Shown: in pieces, positions 28,340-36,547 of the stretch | How positions within the stretch are numbered: position 1 is the first letter of the stretch | Layout of the letters: every line of letters starts with the position of its first letter | Assembly (NCBI RefSeq): GCF_014207355.1 | Contig: NZ_JACHEF010000001.1 | Span: 1,557,812-1,621,811, forward strand | From: Mesorhizobium sangaii | Lineage (GTDB): Bacteria > Pseudomonadota > Alphaproteobacteria > Rhizobiales > Rhizobiaceae | Direction: 5' to 3' | DNA: 64,000 nucleotides | Made by a program: the position numbers and the translations under genes | The notes under the pieces: model-generated | What the model was told of the DNA's origin: nothing | Database searches by the model: none | What the model saw: the letters and a program-made list of their open reading frames with translations, nothing else

Positions 28340-29044
28340 TCAGGTCACCAGAGGAACGGTGAGTGTGACGTTCGTTCCTGGATGCACGTCTGACCAGATC
28401 ACCTCGGCCTGGATTTGCCGCAGCATTCGGACGAGACCATCCTGCTTGGGCTCGCGGGAGCCTTCATGCCGGGTCCGTCGTCACAGATGTCAAGGATGCC
28501 TCGGCGGCCCTCGGATCGGCTGACGATTGTGAGCATGCCGGCGCGAACGTTGGCATAGGCGTGCTTGATCGCGTTGGCCACCACCTCGTTGGGGATTAGC
28601 CCGACGGCGGAGGATTCGGCCGATGAGGGGAGCAGCCGTGGCGACGAGGCTAGCGTCCGTGCGCCCGCTAATATCGGTGACGTCGCTCCCAAGATTTTCG
28701 GCGAAAGCGGAGACGTCGAAACGCCGCATGTCATCCGACTGATAGGCCCGCCGATGAACGGTCGCTACGACATCGACGCGCTCCAGCATTGTTTCGAGCT
28801 TTGCGGACATCGCAGGACCTTCGATGGTGTGCGCCTGCAAGCGCAGCGCGCTGATCAGCGTCAGACTGTTCTTAACGCGGTGATCGAGTTGCTGGAGCAG
28901 TAGGATCTTCGGCTCAAGCACAGCGGTCAGCTCCGCAATGGCGCCAGCGGCCGCGTACGCGCTCACTCGAGAAGTGGCTTCATAGGTTGCACCGGTCCGC
29001 TCGACGAGCCCGGCGCAAAGTGCACGTGGGCCCTCACGATGCAT
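28340..29044 (-). pseudogene. HWE/HisKA_2-type histidine kinase remnant with two frameshifts
   Basis: Frame 1 carries the phospho-acceptor helix LLQQLDHRVKNSLTLIS and the following helix. Frame 2, from about 28650, carries the ATPase N- and G1-boxes (VGLIPNEVVANAIKHAYANV, LDICDDGPGMK). Frame 3, from about 28440, carries the family C-terminus (GLVRMLRQIQAEVIWS, TNVTLTVPLVT, stop at 28340). Order and spacing fit one kinase broken by two indels. The sensor part upstream of the kinase core is not recognisable. Confidence 0.72.
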
Positions 29045-29545
29045 TCCAGCAACGCGCCGCTACAAGATCGGCGCAATGCACCGCAGTGTCCCTATATCGC
29101 GACAATTAGCCGGCCTTGCTGTTGAGTGTCGTGGGCAGCAACGCGCCGACGTCAAAGTCGCCGTCCGTTTCTGCCCTTTCGTGTGCCAGATTTGTTTCGC
29201 ACGATGGATTGACGCCGCATGTCAGATCCGGTGTTTCCGCCATATATTCAATATTATCTACTAAAAACAGGAACTTAATTCAGATTGTTCCTGGGACCAA
29301 CCATTGGACCCACCATAAATCCAGCAGTTGCGTGCTGGTTTCTGAATAGCATCGTCGACGTCCGATTTTGGAGCTGATCGAGCTCGATCGAGGAGCTCAG
29401 GTACGTGCCTAGTGCTTGCTTGGGCGTACCGGTCAATTAAAAGCTCACGCTCCCATCGCCAGTGCGTGTCTGAAAACCACAGTTCGGTCTATCGAACTTG
29501 ATCCGGCACAATGTAATCAACGATACTCACCGGTACGGTCCGCGC
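29045..29545. other. 500-bp region without a recognisable gene
   Basis: Only short frames occur. It is somewhat less GC-rich around 29180-29340 than its surroundings. The right end contains a variant anaerobox (29498-29511) that probably belongs to the K+ channel gene. Confidence 0.45.
29498..29511 (+). promoter_or_regulatory. Variant FNR/FixK box TTGATCCGGCACAA
   Basis: The left half-site is perfect and the right half matches 3 of 5 bases. It lies 34 bp before the ATG at 29546. Nearly the same variant (TTGATCCGGCGCAA) precedes the DUF2267 gene at 61304. Confidence 0.35.
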
Positions 29546-29977
29546 ATGATCCTCAATCTGCTCATCGGCACCATCGTCATAAGCCTGACGGTCCTGATCC
29601 ATACCTTTGGTCTGATCGCCGTCACACATGCGATGGGGCACCTGGTCGCCCGGTTTCGTATGCACGGGCGCCGCAGCCGAATTATCGCGATGATCAGCGT
29701 TGTGATGGGTCTCTTTGCGGTGATGACCGCAGAGGTGTGGCTCTGGGCAGGACTATATCGATTGCTCGATATCTTCGCCGATTTCGAAACCGCCCTTTAC
29801 TTTTCCACCATCACCTTCTCGACGGTTGGCTACGGCGACATTGTGCCCGCTCACGCGTGGCGTGTCCTGGCGGCGCTCGAGGGTGTGAACGGGTTCCTGC
29901 TCATTGGCTGGTCGACCGCCTATCTGATCGCGGCAGGCACCCGCATCGGTCCGTTCAAGGCCGGCGAGCATTTCTGA
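29546..29977 (+). CDS. Small potassium channel-like membrane protein
   Basis: The 143-residue protein has the K+ selectivity filter TVGYGD (residues 93-98) in an Ion_trans_2-type pore loop. Two helices precede it (about 1-33 and 46-72) and one follows (about 106-130). There is no cytoplasmic ligand domain. I chose ATG 29546; a TTG at 29498 would place the start inside the variant anaerobox. The position of that box suggests induction at low oxygen. It converges on hemN. Confidence 0.8.
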   Translation: MILNLLIGTIVISLTVLIHTFGLIAVTHAMGHLVARFRMHGRRSRIIAMISVVMGLFAVMTAEVWLWAGLYRLLDIFADFETALYFSTITFSTVGYGDIVPAHAWRVLAALEGVNGFLLIGWSTAYLIAAGTRIGPFKAGEHF

Positions 29978-29988
29978 CCGCTCGATGT

Positions 29989-31338
29989 TCAGACCGCGAC
30001 CGAATGCCTGGCCTTGCCAGTTTCGAAATATTTGTCGAACTTTGCCGCGATGCTCCTGACAAAGGGCCGGCTTTCCGCAGGCACGACGAAGCGATCACCA
30101 TCAAGTTCAAGCAAGCGTGCAGGATCGTGAAGAGCCGTGGAACTCGCTTTGGCGAGGAGTCTTTGTCCGGCTTCGCCAAAGCGTTCCACCAGCTCGATCG
30201 CCGAAAACCCGAAATCGCACATCAGTCGCTCGATGATCCAGCCGCGAACGCGGTCATCGTCGGAAAACGCAATCCCACGGACCGCGGCCAACCCGCCATC
30301 TGCGACCATGCGCCCATACTCGGTGGTCGAAGGCATGTTCTGTGCATAGCCTTGCCGGAACTTGCTGATGGACGACGGGCCGAAGCCGATCAAGGTTTCG
30401 CAACGATCCTCGGTGTAACCCTGAAAGTTCCGGTGCAAAGTCCCGGCGCGTGCCGCAATCGCCAGCGCATCGCCCGGTTTGGCGAAATGGTCGAGCCCGA
30501 TTGCCTCGTATCCATTGTCTACAATCGCCTGGGCAGCCAGTTGCGACTGGGCAAAGCGCTCCGCGGGACCCGGCAGCCAGGCATCGTCGATCATCGTCTG
30601 ATGTTTCTTGAACCACGGTACATGCGCGTAGCCAAAGAGCGCGATCCGATCCGGTTCCAGGGTCAGTGCCTGCGTGACCGTAGAAGCGACGCTCTCCCTG
30701 GTCTGGTGCGGCAGACCGTAGAGCAGGTCGAGATTGACCGATTCGACGCCGCGCGAACGAACGCCGTCGACTACCGTCTTGGTCTGCAGGAAGCTCTGCT
30801 CGCGGTTGATCGCCTTTTGCACCTTCGGATCGAAATCCTGAACGCCGAGGCTCGCCCTTGTCATGCCGATTTCCGCAAGCGCATCGAGGCGGGCATCGTC
30901 CATATCGTTGGGTTCGATTTCAACGCTGATCTTGGCGCCGGGAAGCAAGGAGAAGCTGTTGCGCAGGGCGGTTCCCAGCGCCACCATATCTTCGGGTTTG
31001 AGCATCGTCGGGGAACCGCCGCCGAAATGGATGGCACGCACGCGGCCCTTGCCTGCGACAAGACCGGCGACGGTGGCGATCTCCGCATGCAGCGAGCGCA
31101 GATACGTGGTCACCGGCTCGTAATGGCGTGTCTGCTTGGTATGGCAGGCACAGAACCAACAGAGCTTGTCGCAGTACGGGATGTGCAGATAGAGCGAGAT
31201 TTCGTCGCCCTCGTCGAGCGCCCGCAGCCAGTCACGGCAGACGGCAGCATCAATACCTGAATGAAAATGCGGCGTTGTCGGGTAGCTGGTGTAGCGCGGC
31301 ACGTTCTCACCAAGTCTGGCAACTAATTCTGGCCGCAT
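29989..31338 (-). CDS. hemN: Oxygen-independent coproporphyrinogen III dehydrogenase
   Basis: This 449-residue radical SAM enzyme converts coproporphyrinogen III to protoporphyrinogen IX without oxygen, supplying heme when oxygen is scarce. The cluster motif is C56-x3-C60-x2-C63-x-C65 (HIPYCDKLCWFCAC), and GGGSPT follows. The N-terminal PRYTSYPTTPHF is typical of true HemN rather than HemW. I chose ATG 31338; the frame is open far upstream into the divergent regulator gene. A TTGAT-N4-GTCAA box lies about 60 bp upstream, shared with the FNR gene, and hemN is a classic FNR/FixK target. Confidence 0.95.
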   Translation of the reverse strand: MRPELVARLGENVPRYTSYPTTPHFHSGIDAAVCRDWLRALDEGDEISLYLHIPYCDKLCWFCACHTKQTRHYEPVTTYLRSLHAEIATVAGLVAGKGRVRAIHFGGGSPTMLKPEDMVALGTALRNSFSLLPGAKISVEIEPNDMDDARLDALAEIGMTRASLGVQDFDPKVQKAINREQSFLQTKTVVDGVRSRGVESVNLDLLYGLPHQTRESVASTVTQALTLEPDRIALFGYAHVPWFKKHQTMIDDAWLPGPAERFAQSQLAAQAIVDNGYEAIGLDHFAKPGDALAIAARAGTLHRNFQGYTEDRCETLIGFGPSSISKFRQGYAQNMPSTTEYGRMVADGGLAAVRGIAFSDDDRVRGWIIERLMCDFGFSAIELVERFGEAGQRLLAKASSTALHDPARLLELDGDRFVVPAESRPFVRSIAAKFDKYFETGKARHSVAV

Positions 31339-31396
31339 GTCGCTATTCGCTCCCCTTTGCATGGCGCGATATTGGCCACATTGGATGCCCGCGGCC

Positions 31397-31410
31397 TTGA
31401 TTTCGGTCAA
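31397..31410. promoter_or_regulatory. FNR/FixK box TTGATTTCGGTCAA
   Basis: Nine of ten half-site bases match TTGAT-N4-ATCAA. It lies between divergent hemN and the FNR gene, 58 bp and 84 bp from their starts, so it may serve both and allow autoregulation. Confidence 0.8.
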
Positions 31411-31494
31411 AGCTTCCCCCGGACAAACTGCCACAACGTTTTCTTGTCCGCCGATGTTACTTTGCGGGCACATGGAATCCTTTGGACGATCAAG

Positions 31495-32223
31495 ATGACG
31501 GTGCGCCAAGACGTTCACAGTTCCGGCATCCCAGTGCTCTGCCAATCTTGCGAGGCACGGCATCGCGGTGTTTGCGGCGCGCTCGATCCCGATCAACTGG
31601 CAGGCCTGGCCAAGACCTCGTCGAAACATACCGTTGAACCGGGCGCAGAACTGATAGGCGACACTGAGACCGTCGACAGTTATTCCAACGTGCTTTCCGG
31701 CGTGGTGAAGCTCACCAAGAGCCTGCCGGACGGACGCCAGCAGATCGTCGGCCTCCAGTTCGCGCCCGATTTTCTGGGGCGGCCGTTCAAGGTGGAAAGC
31801 GCAATCAACGCCGAAGCCGCCACCTCCGTTTCCGTGTGTTCGTTTCCAAAGGCCGCCATCGAACGGATGATGAAGGAATCGCCGGAACTCGAGCATCGTC
31901 TGCTCAAGCAGACGCTGAACGAACTCGATGAAGCCCGCGACTGGATGGTGACGTTGGGGCGCAAGAGCGCTTCGGAAAAGGTGGCGAGCTTTCTCCTGAT
32001 GATCGCCAGGAACATCGACCCCACACTTGACCCAGCCGCCCAGTCGACAAGTTTCGATCTGCCGCTGACCCGCGCCGACATCGCCGATTTCCTGGGTCTG
32101 ACGATCGAGACGGTGAGCCGCCAGCTGACCAGGTTGCGGTCGGATGGCGTGATCCGGATCGAGAACAACCGGGAAGTCACCGTCGACAACTTGACCCGGC
32201 TGCAGCGACGCTCTGGCGTCTAG
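31495..32223 (+). CDS. fnrN: FnrN/FnrL-type oxygen-sensing transcription regulator
   Basis: The 242-residue Crp/Fnr protein has an N-terminal cysteine cluster (C16, C19, C27) plus a distal C115, the set that ligates an oxygen-labile 4Fe-4S cluster in FNR. The cyclic-nucleotide-like domain runs to about 140. The helix-turn-helix (LTRADIADFLGLTIETVSRQLTRL) lies near residues 180-210 and carries the E-SR recognition residues for TTGAT half-sites. I chose ATG 31495; upstream in-frame starts fall across the anaerobox. It probably activates the many boxes in this window at low oxygen. Confidence 0.9.
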   Translation: MTVRQDVHSSGIPVLCQSCEARHRGVCGALDPDQLAGLAKTSSKHTVEPGAELIGDTETVDSYSNVLSGVVKLTKSLPDGRQQIVGLQFAPDFLGRPFKVESAINAEAATSVSVCSFPKAAIERMMKESPELEHRLLKQTLNELDEARDWMVTLGRKSASEKVASFLLMIARNIDPTLDPAAQSTSFDLPLTRADIADFLGLTIETVSRQLTRLRSDGVIRIENNREVTVDNLTRLQRRSGV

Positions 32224-32257
32224 AACAATTCCAGGAAAGTGTGAAACGGGTTTCCCC

Positions 32258-32281
32258 GGGAAAAGCGCATGGCGCTTTCCC
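32258..32281. terminator. Hairpin between convergent FNR and hemerythrin genes
   Basis: A 10-bp stem with one bulged A (gggaaaagcgc with gcgctttccc) lies 34 bp after the regulator stop and 9 bp before the opposing stop. It can end both transcripts. Confidence 0.6.
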
Positions 32282-32290
32282 TAGCTAGGA

Positions 32291-32803
32291 TCAGTCCACG
32301 ACCCCTATCATCGGCAAGACGTGCTCGCGTTCAAAGGCGATATGCCGGCGCAAGCTTTCGAAGAAGCCGCGCAGCATGAAGCCGACAGCCTCGGCATTCT
32401 CGACCGTCTCGCCATGGCCGATTGCCAGCAGAATTTCTGTCACCTCGCTGGCAAAGCATTCGTCCTCGACGTGCTCGGCGCGCAACCGCCGGGTTGAAGC
32501 AAGGTTGGCATCGCTACCGGTCAAAACAGCCTCGTAGACCGGAAAGATGACCCTCTCTTCGTATTGATGGATGCTTCGCAACAGCGGCACAATTGCGTTT
32601 GCCGTGCTCAGGCATTTCAAACGATCAACCTTCGGCAAGGTGTCGGCGATTCTTTCGAGGGCCTCGCAGAGTTGCAGCTTTTCCAGATGGGCACGTTTCA
32701 TCACCGCCGCCGGGACCGCCTCCCGGCCAGATCGACCTACCAGTATCGAATTCTCGCGGCTTGTTTCGCTCGCCGACGATCCCAGTTCCTTCTCCCTGTT
32801 CAA
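32291..32803 (-). CDS. Hemerythrin-like HHE domain protein
   Basis: The 170-residue helical protein has the histidine/glutamate pattern of a di-iron hemerythrin-like domain, in SIHQYEERVIFP, RAEHVEDE and RRHIAFEREHVLPMI. Such proteins bind oxygen or nitric oxide or protect iron-sulfur centres. It is divergent from fixN and shares the anaerobox at 32861, 58 bp upstream of its start, so it is probably expressed at low oxygen with the cbb3 oxidase. Confidence 0.85.
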   Translation of the reverse strand: MNREKELGSSASETSRENSILVGRSGREAVPAAVMKRAHLEKLQLCEALERIADTLPKVDRLKCLSTANAIVPLLRSIHQYEERVIFPVYEAVLTGSDANLASTRRLRAEHVEDECFASEVTEILLAIGHGETVENAEAVGFMLRGFFESLRRHIAFEREHVLPMIGVVD

Positions 32804-32860
32804 CGGCAGCCTCCTGATCGCTTGTGCGACCGACGCTGCTCAATCCAAAGTCAAATGGCC

Positions 32861-32874
32861 TTGACATAAATCAA
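32861..32874. promoter_or_regulatory. FNR/FixK box TTGACATAAATCAA upstream of fixN
   Basis: This matches TTGAY-N4-ATCAA and lies 80 bp before fixN and 57 bp before the divergent hemerythrin gene. The same site at this place is known upstream of fixNOQP in rhizobia. Confidence 0.9.
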
Positions 32875-32954
32875 GGCGGCGATGGGCCGACTGCTGAATT
32901 TGTGTCGACGCGGATTGGCGTCCGCACATCACAATCCGAGGTCGGGGACATCTC

Positions 32955-34565
32955 ATGAAGTTCGGCACTCAAATCTTTGCTTTGGGCCTGTTCACGTTTG
33001 CAGCTCTTGTGGCCGCTGGCTTCGGGGTGGACGAGCCTTTCCGGCAGCATATGTGGGTGCTGTTTTTTGTGCTGCTTGGCTTTGTCGCCATCCTCATTCG
33101 CAACACGAGCTTCGAAGCTGCCGCTCCGATCGACCCTTCCGCCTATATGGACGGGCCAGTCCGCTACGGCACCATCGCCACCATGTTCTGGGGTGTTGTC
33201 GGCATGCTTGTCGGCGTAGTCATCGCGCTGCAGCTTGCCTATCCCGATCTCAACATTCAGCCCTGGTTCAATTTCGGCCGCCTCCGTCCGCTGCACACAT
33301 CCGGGGTTGTCTTCGCTTTCGGCGGCAATGCTCTGCTTTGCACATCGATGTATGTCGTCCAACGCACCTGCCGCGCCAGGTTGTTCGGCGGCGATCTCGC
33401 CTGGTTCGTGTTCTGGGGTTACCAGCTCTTCATCGTCATGGCCGCGACCGGCTACCTGCTCGGCATCACCGAGAGCCGCGAATATGCGGAACCCGAATGG
33501 TATGTCGACATCTGGCTGACCATCGTGTGGGTCGCCTATCTCGTCCTGTTCCTCGGCACGATCCTGAAGCGCAAGGAACCGCACATCTACGTCGCCAACT
33601 GGTTCTACCTCTCCTTCATCGTCACCATCGCGATGCTGCATGTGATCAACAACCTGTCGATGCCGGCCTCCTTCCTCGGCTCCAAGAGCTACTCCGCCTT
33701 TTCCGGGGTCCAGGACGCCTTGACGCAGTGGTGGTACGGCCACAACGCCGTCGGCTTCTTCCTGACCGCGGGCTTCCTCGGCATGATGTATTATTTCGTG
33801 CCCAAGCAGGCGAACCGGCCGGTCTATTCCTACCGCCTGTCGATCGTCCATTTCTGGGCAATCATCTTTCTCTACATCTGGGCCGGGCCCCATCACCTGC
33901 ACTACACCGCCCTGCCCGACTGGGCGCAGACGCTCGGCATGGTGTTCTCGATCATGCTGTGGATGCCGTCATGGGGCGGCATGATCAACGGTCTAATGAC
34001 GCTGTCGGGCGCCTGGGACAAGCTGCGCACCGATCCCATCATCCGGATGATGGTGATGGCCATCGCCTTCTACGGCATGTCGACCTTCGAAGGCCCGATG
34101 ATGTCGATCAAGACGGTCAATTCGCTGTCGCACTATACCGACTGGACCATTGGCCACGTGCACTCCGGTGCGCTCGGCTGGGTCGGCATGATCTCGTTCG
34201 GCGCAATCTACTTCATGGTGCCGAAGCTGTGGAACCGTCAACGTCTCTACTCGCTGCGGCTCGTCACCTGGCACTTCTGGCTGGCGACGCTCGGCATCGT
34301 TGTCTACGCCGCGGTCATGTGGGTCTCCGGCATCATGCAGGGCCTGATGTGGCGCGAATACGACGAGCAGGGCTTCCTGGTCTACTCTTTCGCCGAAACA
34401 GTAGCCGCCATGCACCCCTACTATGTCATGCGCGCCATCGGCGGAGCCATGTACCTCTCCGGCGCCCTGATCATGGCCTGGAACATCACCATGACGATTC
34501 TTGGATACCAGCGCGAGGAGGAGCCTCTACCCGGCTCCGTTCCCGCCCTTCAGCCTGCCGAATGA
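32955..34565 (+). CDS. fixN: cbb3-type cytochrome c oxidase subunit I
   Basis: This 536-residue catalytic subunit reduces oxygen at a heme b3-CuB centre with high affinity and pumps protons. About twelve helices are present. Ligand histidines are visible in [33 protein letters not shown] and [13 protein letters not shown]. It is first of fixNOQP, 11 bp ahead of fixO, behind an anaerobox. In rhizobia this oxidase supports microaerobic growth and symbiotic nitrogen fixation. Length is typical. Confidence 0.97.
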   Translation: MKFGTQIFALGLFTFAALVAAGFGVDEPFRQHMWVLFFVLLGFVAILIRNTSFEAAAPIDPSAYMDGPVRYGTIATMFWGVVGMLVGVVIALQLAYPDLNIQPWFNFGRLRPLHTSGVVFAFGGNALLCTSMYVVQRTCRARLFGGDLAWFVFWGYQLFIVMAATGYLLGITESREYAEPEWYVDIWLTIVWVAYLVLFLGTILKRKEPHIYVANWFYLSFIVTIAMLHVINNLSMPASFLGSKSYSAFSGVQDALTQWWYGHNAVGFFLTAGFLGMMYYFVPKQANRPVYSYRLSIVHFWAIIFLYIWAGPHHLHYTALPDWAQTLGMVFSIMLWMPSWGGMINGLMTLSGAWDKLRTDPIIRMMVMAIAFYGMSTFEGPMMSIKTVNSLSHYTDWTIGHVHSGALGWVGMISFGAIYFMVPKLWNRQRLYSLRLVTWHFWLATLGIVVYAAVMWVSGIMQGLMWREYDEQGFLVYSFAETVAAMHPYYVMRAIGGAMYLSGALIMAWNITMTILGYQREEEPLPGSVPALQPAE

Positions 34566-34576
34566 GGAGCCAGAAA

Positions 34577-35308
34577 ATGGGCTTGATGGACAAACACGCA
34601 CTGATCGAGAAGAACGCTACACTTCTTCTCGTCGGCTCCCTCCTTGTGGTGACCGTCGGCGGCATCGTCGAGATCGCACCGCTCTTCTATCTCGACAACA
34701 CGATCGAGAAGGTGGAAGGCATGCGGCCTTACTCACCGCTCGAACTTGCCGGGCGCAACATCTATGTGCGCGAGGGTTGCTACCTCTGCCACAGCCAGAT
34801 GATCAGGCCGTTCCGCGACGAAGTCGAGCGCTATGGCCACTACAGCCTGGCGGCCGAGTCGATGTACGATCATCCTTTCCAGTGGGGATCGAAGCGCACC
34901 GGACCGGACCTCGCCCGGGTTGGCGACCGCTACTCGAATGTCTGGCACGTAGATCACCTTTCCGATCCACGTTCGGTCGTGCCGGAATCGATCATGCCGA
35001 GCTACGCGTTCCTCAAAGACGCGCCGATCGACGTGAAGGACTTCTCGACGCATCTGGTAGCCAACGCGCGCGTCGGCGTCCCCTACACAGACGACATGAT
35101 CGCGCACGCCAACGCCGATCTGATGGCACAGGCCGACCCGAACGCCGACAGTTCGGGCCTGGAGGCGCGCTATCCAAAAGCCAAGGTCGGCGACTTCGAC
35201 GGCAACCCGCAACAGGTCACCGAAATGGATGCCCTCGTAGCCTATCTGCAGATGCTTGGCACGCTGGTGGATTTCAAGAATTACGACGAAGCCGCCGGCT
35301 ACCGCTGA
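34577..35308 (+). CDS. fixO: cbb3-type oxidase mono-heme cytochrome c subunit II
   Basis: The 243-residue protein has one N-terminal membrane helix (about 15-37) and a periplasmic cytochrome c domain with heme site C68-YL-C71-H72. The family motif [16 protein letters not shown] surrounds it. It passes electrons to FixN. The ATG follows GAGGAG and lies 11 bp after fixN. The frame extends upstream inside fixN, but that is not coding. Confidence 0.96.
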   Translation: MGLMDKHALIEKNATLLLVGSLLVVTVGGIVEIAPLFYLDNTIEKVEGMRPYSPLELAGRNIYVREGCYLCHSQMIRPFRDEVERYGHYSLAAESMYDHPFQWGSKRTGPDLARVGDRYSNVWHVDHLSDPRSVVPESIMPSYAFLKDAPIDVKDFSTHLVANARVGVPYTDDMIAHANADLMAQADPNADSSGLEARYPKAKVGDFDGNPQQVTEMDALVAYLQMLGTLVDFKNYDEAAGYR

Positions 35309-35321
35309 GGGAGTTTTATCC

Positions 35322-35471
35322 ATGGATTACAATTTGATGCGAGAGTTTGCTGACAGCTGGGGTTTGGTCGCCATGGCGCTTTTCTTTGTCGGCGCAATTG
35401 CCTTCGCCCTTCGCCCCGGCAGCCGCAAGCTGGCCGACGAAGCTGCCCGGATTCCCCTTGAGGACGAGTGA
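35322..35471 (+). CDS. fixQ: cbb3-type oxidase small subunit
   Basis: This 49-residue protein has a single membrane helix (WGLVAMALFFVGAIAFAL, about 14-31) followed by a charged tail, typical of FixQ/CcoQ, which stabilises the complex. It starts 13 bp after fixO and ends just before fixP. Confidence 0.92.
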   Translation: MDYNLMREFADSWGLVAMALFFVGAIAFALRPGSRKLADEAARIPLEDE

Positions 35472-35473
35472 TC

Positions 35474-36337
35474 ATGAGCGACGAGCATATCGATGAAATC
35501 TCTGGCATCTCGACCACCGGCCACGAATGGGACGGCATAAGGGAGCTGAACAACCCGCTTCCGCGCTGGTGGGTCTGGACATTTTACATCACTGTGGTCT
35601 GGGCCATCGGCTACACCATCGCCTACCCGGCATGGCCGCTGCTGCACTCGGCGACCACGGGTGTGCTCGGCTATTCCAGCCGCCACGATGTCGGGAACGA
35701 GTTGGCCGCGGCTGAAGTCGCGAAGGGCAAATATGTCGCGGCGGTAGAGTCGAAGACCGTTTCGGAGATTGCCGCGGACGATGCCTTGCGCGAATTCGCC
35801 GTCGCTGCCGGCGGCGCCGCCTTCAAGGTCAATTGCGTGCAGTGCCATGGCTCGGGCGCCCAAGGCTCAGCAGGCTTCCCAAACCTCAACGACGACGACT
35901 GGCTGTGGGGCGGCAAGACCGGGCAGATCCAGCAGACGATCACGCATGGCATCCGCTTCGCGACCGACCCCGACACGCGCCTGTCGGAAATGCCGGCCTT
36001 CGGTGACATCATAACTGCTGACCAGATCGCCCAGGTCAGTGCCTACGTCGCCAGCCTCTCCGGCAAGGTCAAGGACGCCAGTCTGATCGAGCCTGGCGCC
36101 AAGGTCTTTGCCGAAAATTGCGTGGCCTGTCATGGCGACAACGCAAAAGGCAACAAGGAATTCGGGGCCCCCGATCTGACCGATGCGATCTGGCTCTACG
36201 GGTCCGGGGAGGCAGCCATTGCCGCCCAGATCCACGCGCCGAAACAGGGCGTGATGCCGGCCTGGGGCGAACGCCTGGGCGAGACCAAGGTCAAGGAACT
36301 GGCGGTCTACATTCATTCGCTTGGCGGTGGGGAATAG
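35474..36337 (+). CDS. fixP: cbb3-type oxidase di-heme cytochrome c subunit III
   Basis: The 287-residue protein has an N-terminal FixP segment with NPLPRWWVWTFYITVVWAIGY (membrane helix about 31-52). Two cytochrome c domains follow, with heme sites C121-VQ-C124-H125 and C216-VA-C219-H220. It accepts electrons from the bc1 complex and feeds FixO/FixN. The ATG at 35474 lies 2 bp after the fixQ stop; a GTG two codons earlier would overlap it. A hairpin follows the gene. Confidence 0.96.
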   Translation: MSDEHIDEISGISTTGHEWDGIRELNNPLPRWWVWTFYITVVWAIGYTIAYPAWPLLHSATTGVLGYSSRHDVGNELAAAEVAKGKYVAAVESKTVSEIAADDALREFAVAAGGAAFKVNCVQCHGSGAQGSAGFPNLNDDDWLWGGKTGQIQQTITHGIRFATDPDTRLSEMPAFGDIITADQIAQVSAYVASLSGKVKDASLIEPGAKVFAENCVACHGDNAKGNKEFGAPDLTDAIWLYGSGEAAIAAQIHAPKQGVMPAWGERLGETKVKELAVYIHSLGGGE

Positions 36338-36377
36338 GAACGGGAGGCCTACTCCCTGCCCTTCACCGTCAAGGCGA

Positions 36378-36402
36378 CGAGGCCCGGTTCTGCCGGGCCT
36401 CG
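36378..36402 (+). terminator. Terminator hairpin after fixP
   Basis: A perfect 10-bp GC-rich stem (36378-36387 with 36393-36402) closes a 5-base loop, 40 bp after the fixP stop. It separates fixNOQP from fixGHIS. Confidence 0.75.
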
Positions 36403-36424
36403 ACTTGATTTGCGGCCGCGGTGA

Positions 36425-36438
36425 TTGACCTGCATCAA
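36425..36438 (+). promoter_or_regulatory. FNR/FixK box TTGACCTGCATCAA upstream of fixG
   Basis: It matches TTGAY-N4-ATCAA and lies 109 bp before fixG, directly after the fixP terminator. fixGHIS therefore has its own oxygen-regulated promoter. Confidence 0.85.
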
Positions 36439-36547
36439 CGCGGCGCAATCCAGTCCGCGGCAAAGTCTCCACGCTTGGCATACCTAACTGAGTGAAATCA
36501 GGCCGATTGCCCAGGCGACATGAGAAGCGGCGCGACTGGAGACACCG

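Noticed and set aside
29978..31260. Long plus-strand frame opposite hemN
   Set aside because: The hemN strand carries the radical SAM motifs; the opposite frame has none.
31339..31896. Upstream extension of hemN
   Set aside because: It would run through the anaerobox and antisense to the FNR gene.
32882..34576. Upstream extension of the fixO frame across fixN
   Set aside because: It is an open frame caused by GC content; fixN occupies the other frame with full conservation and fixO begins at 34577.
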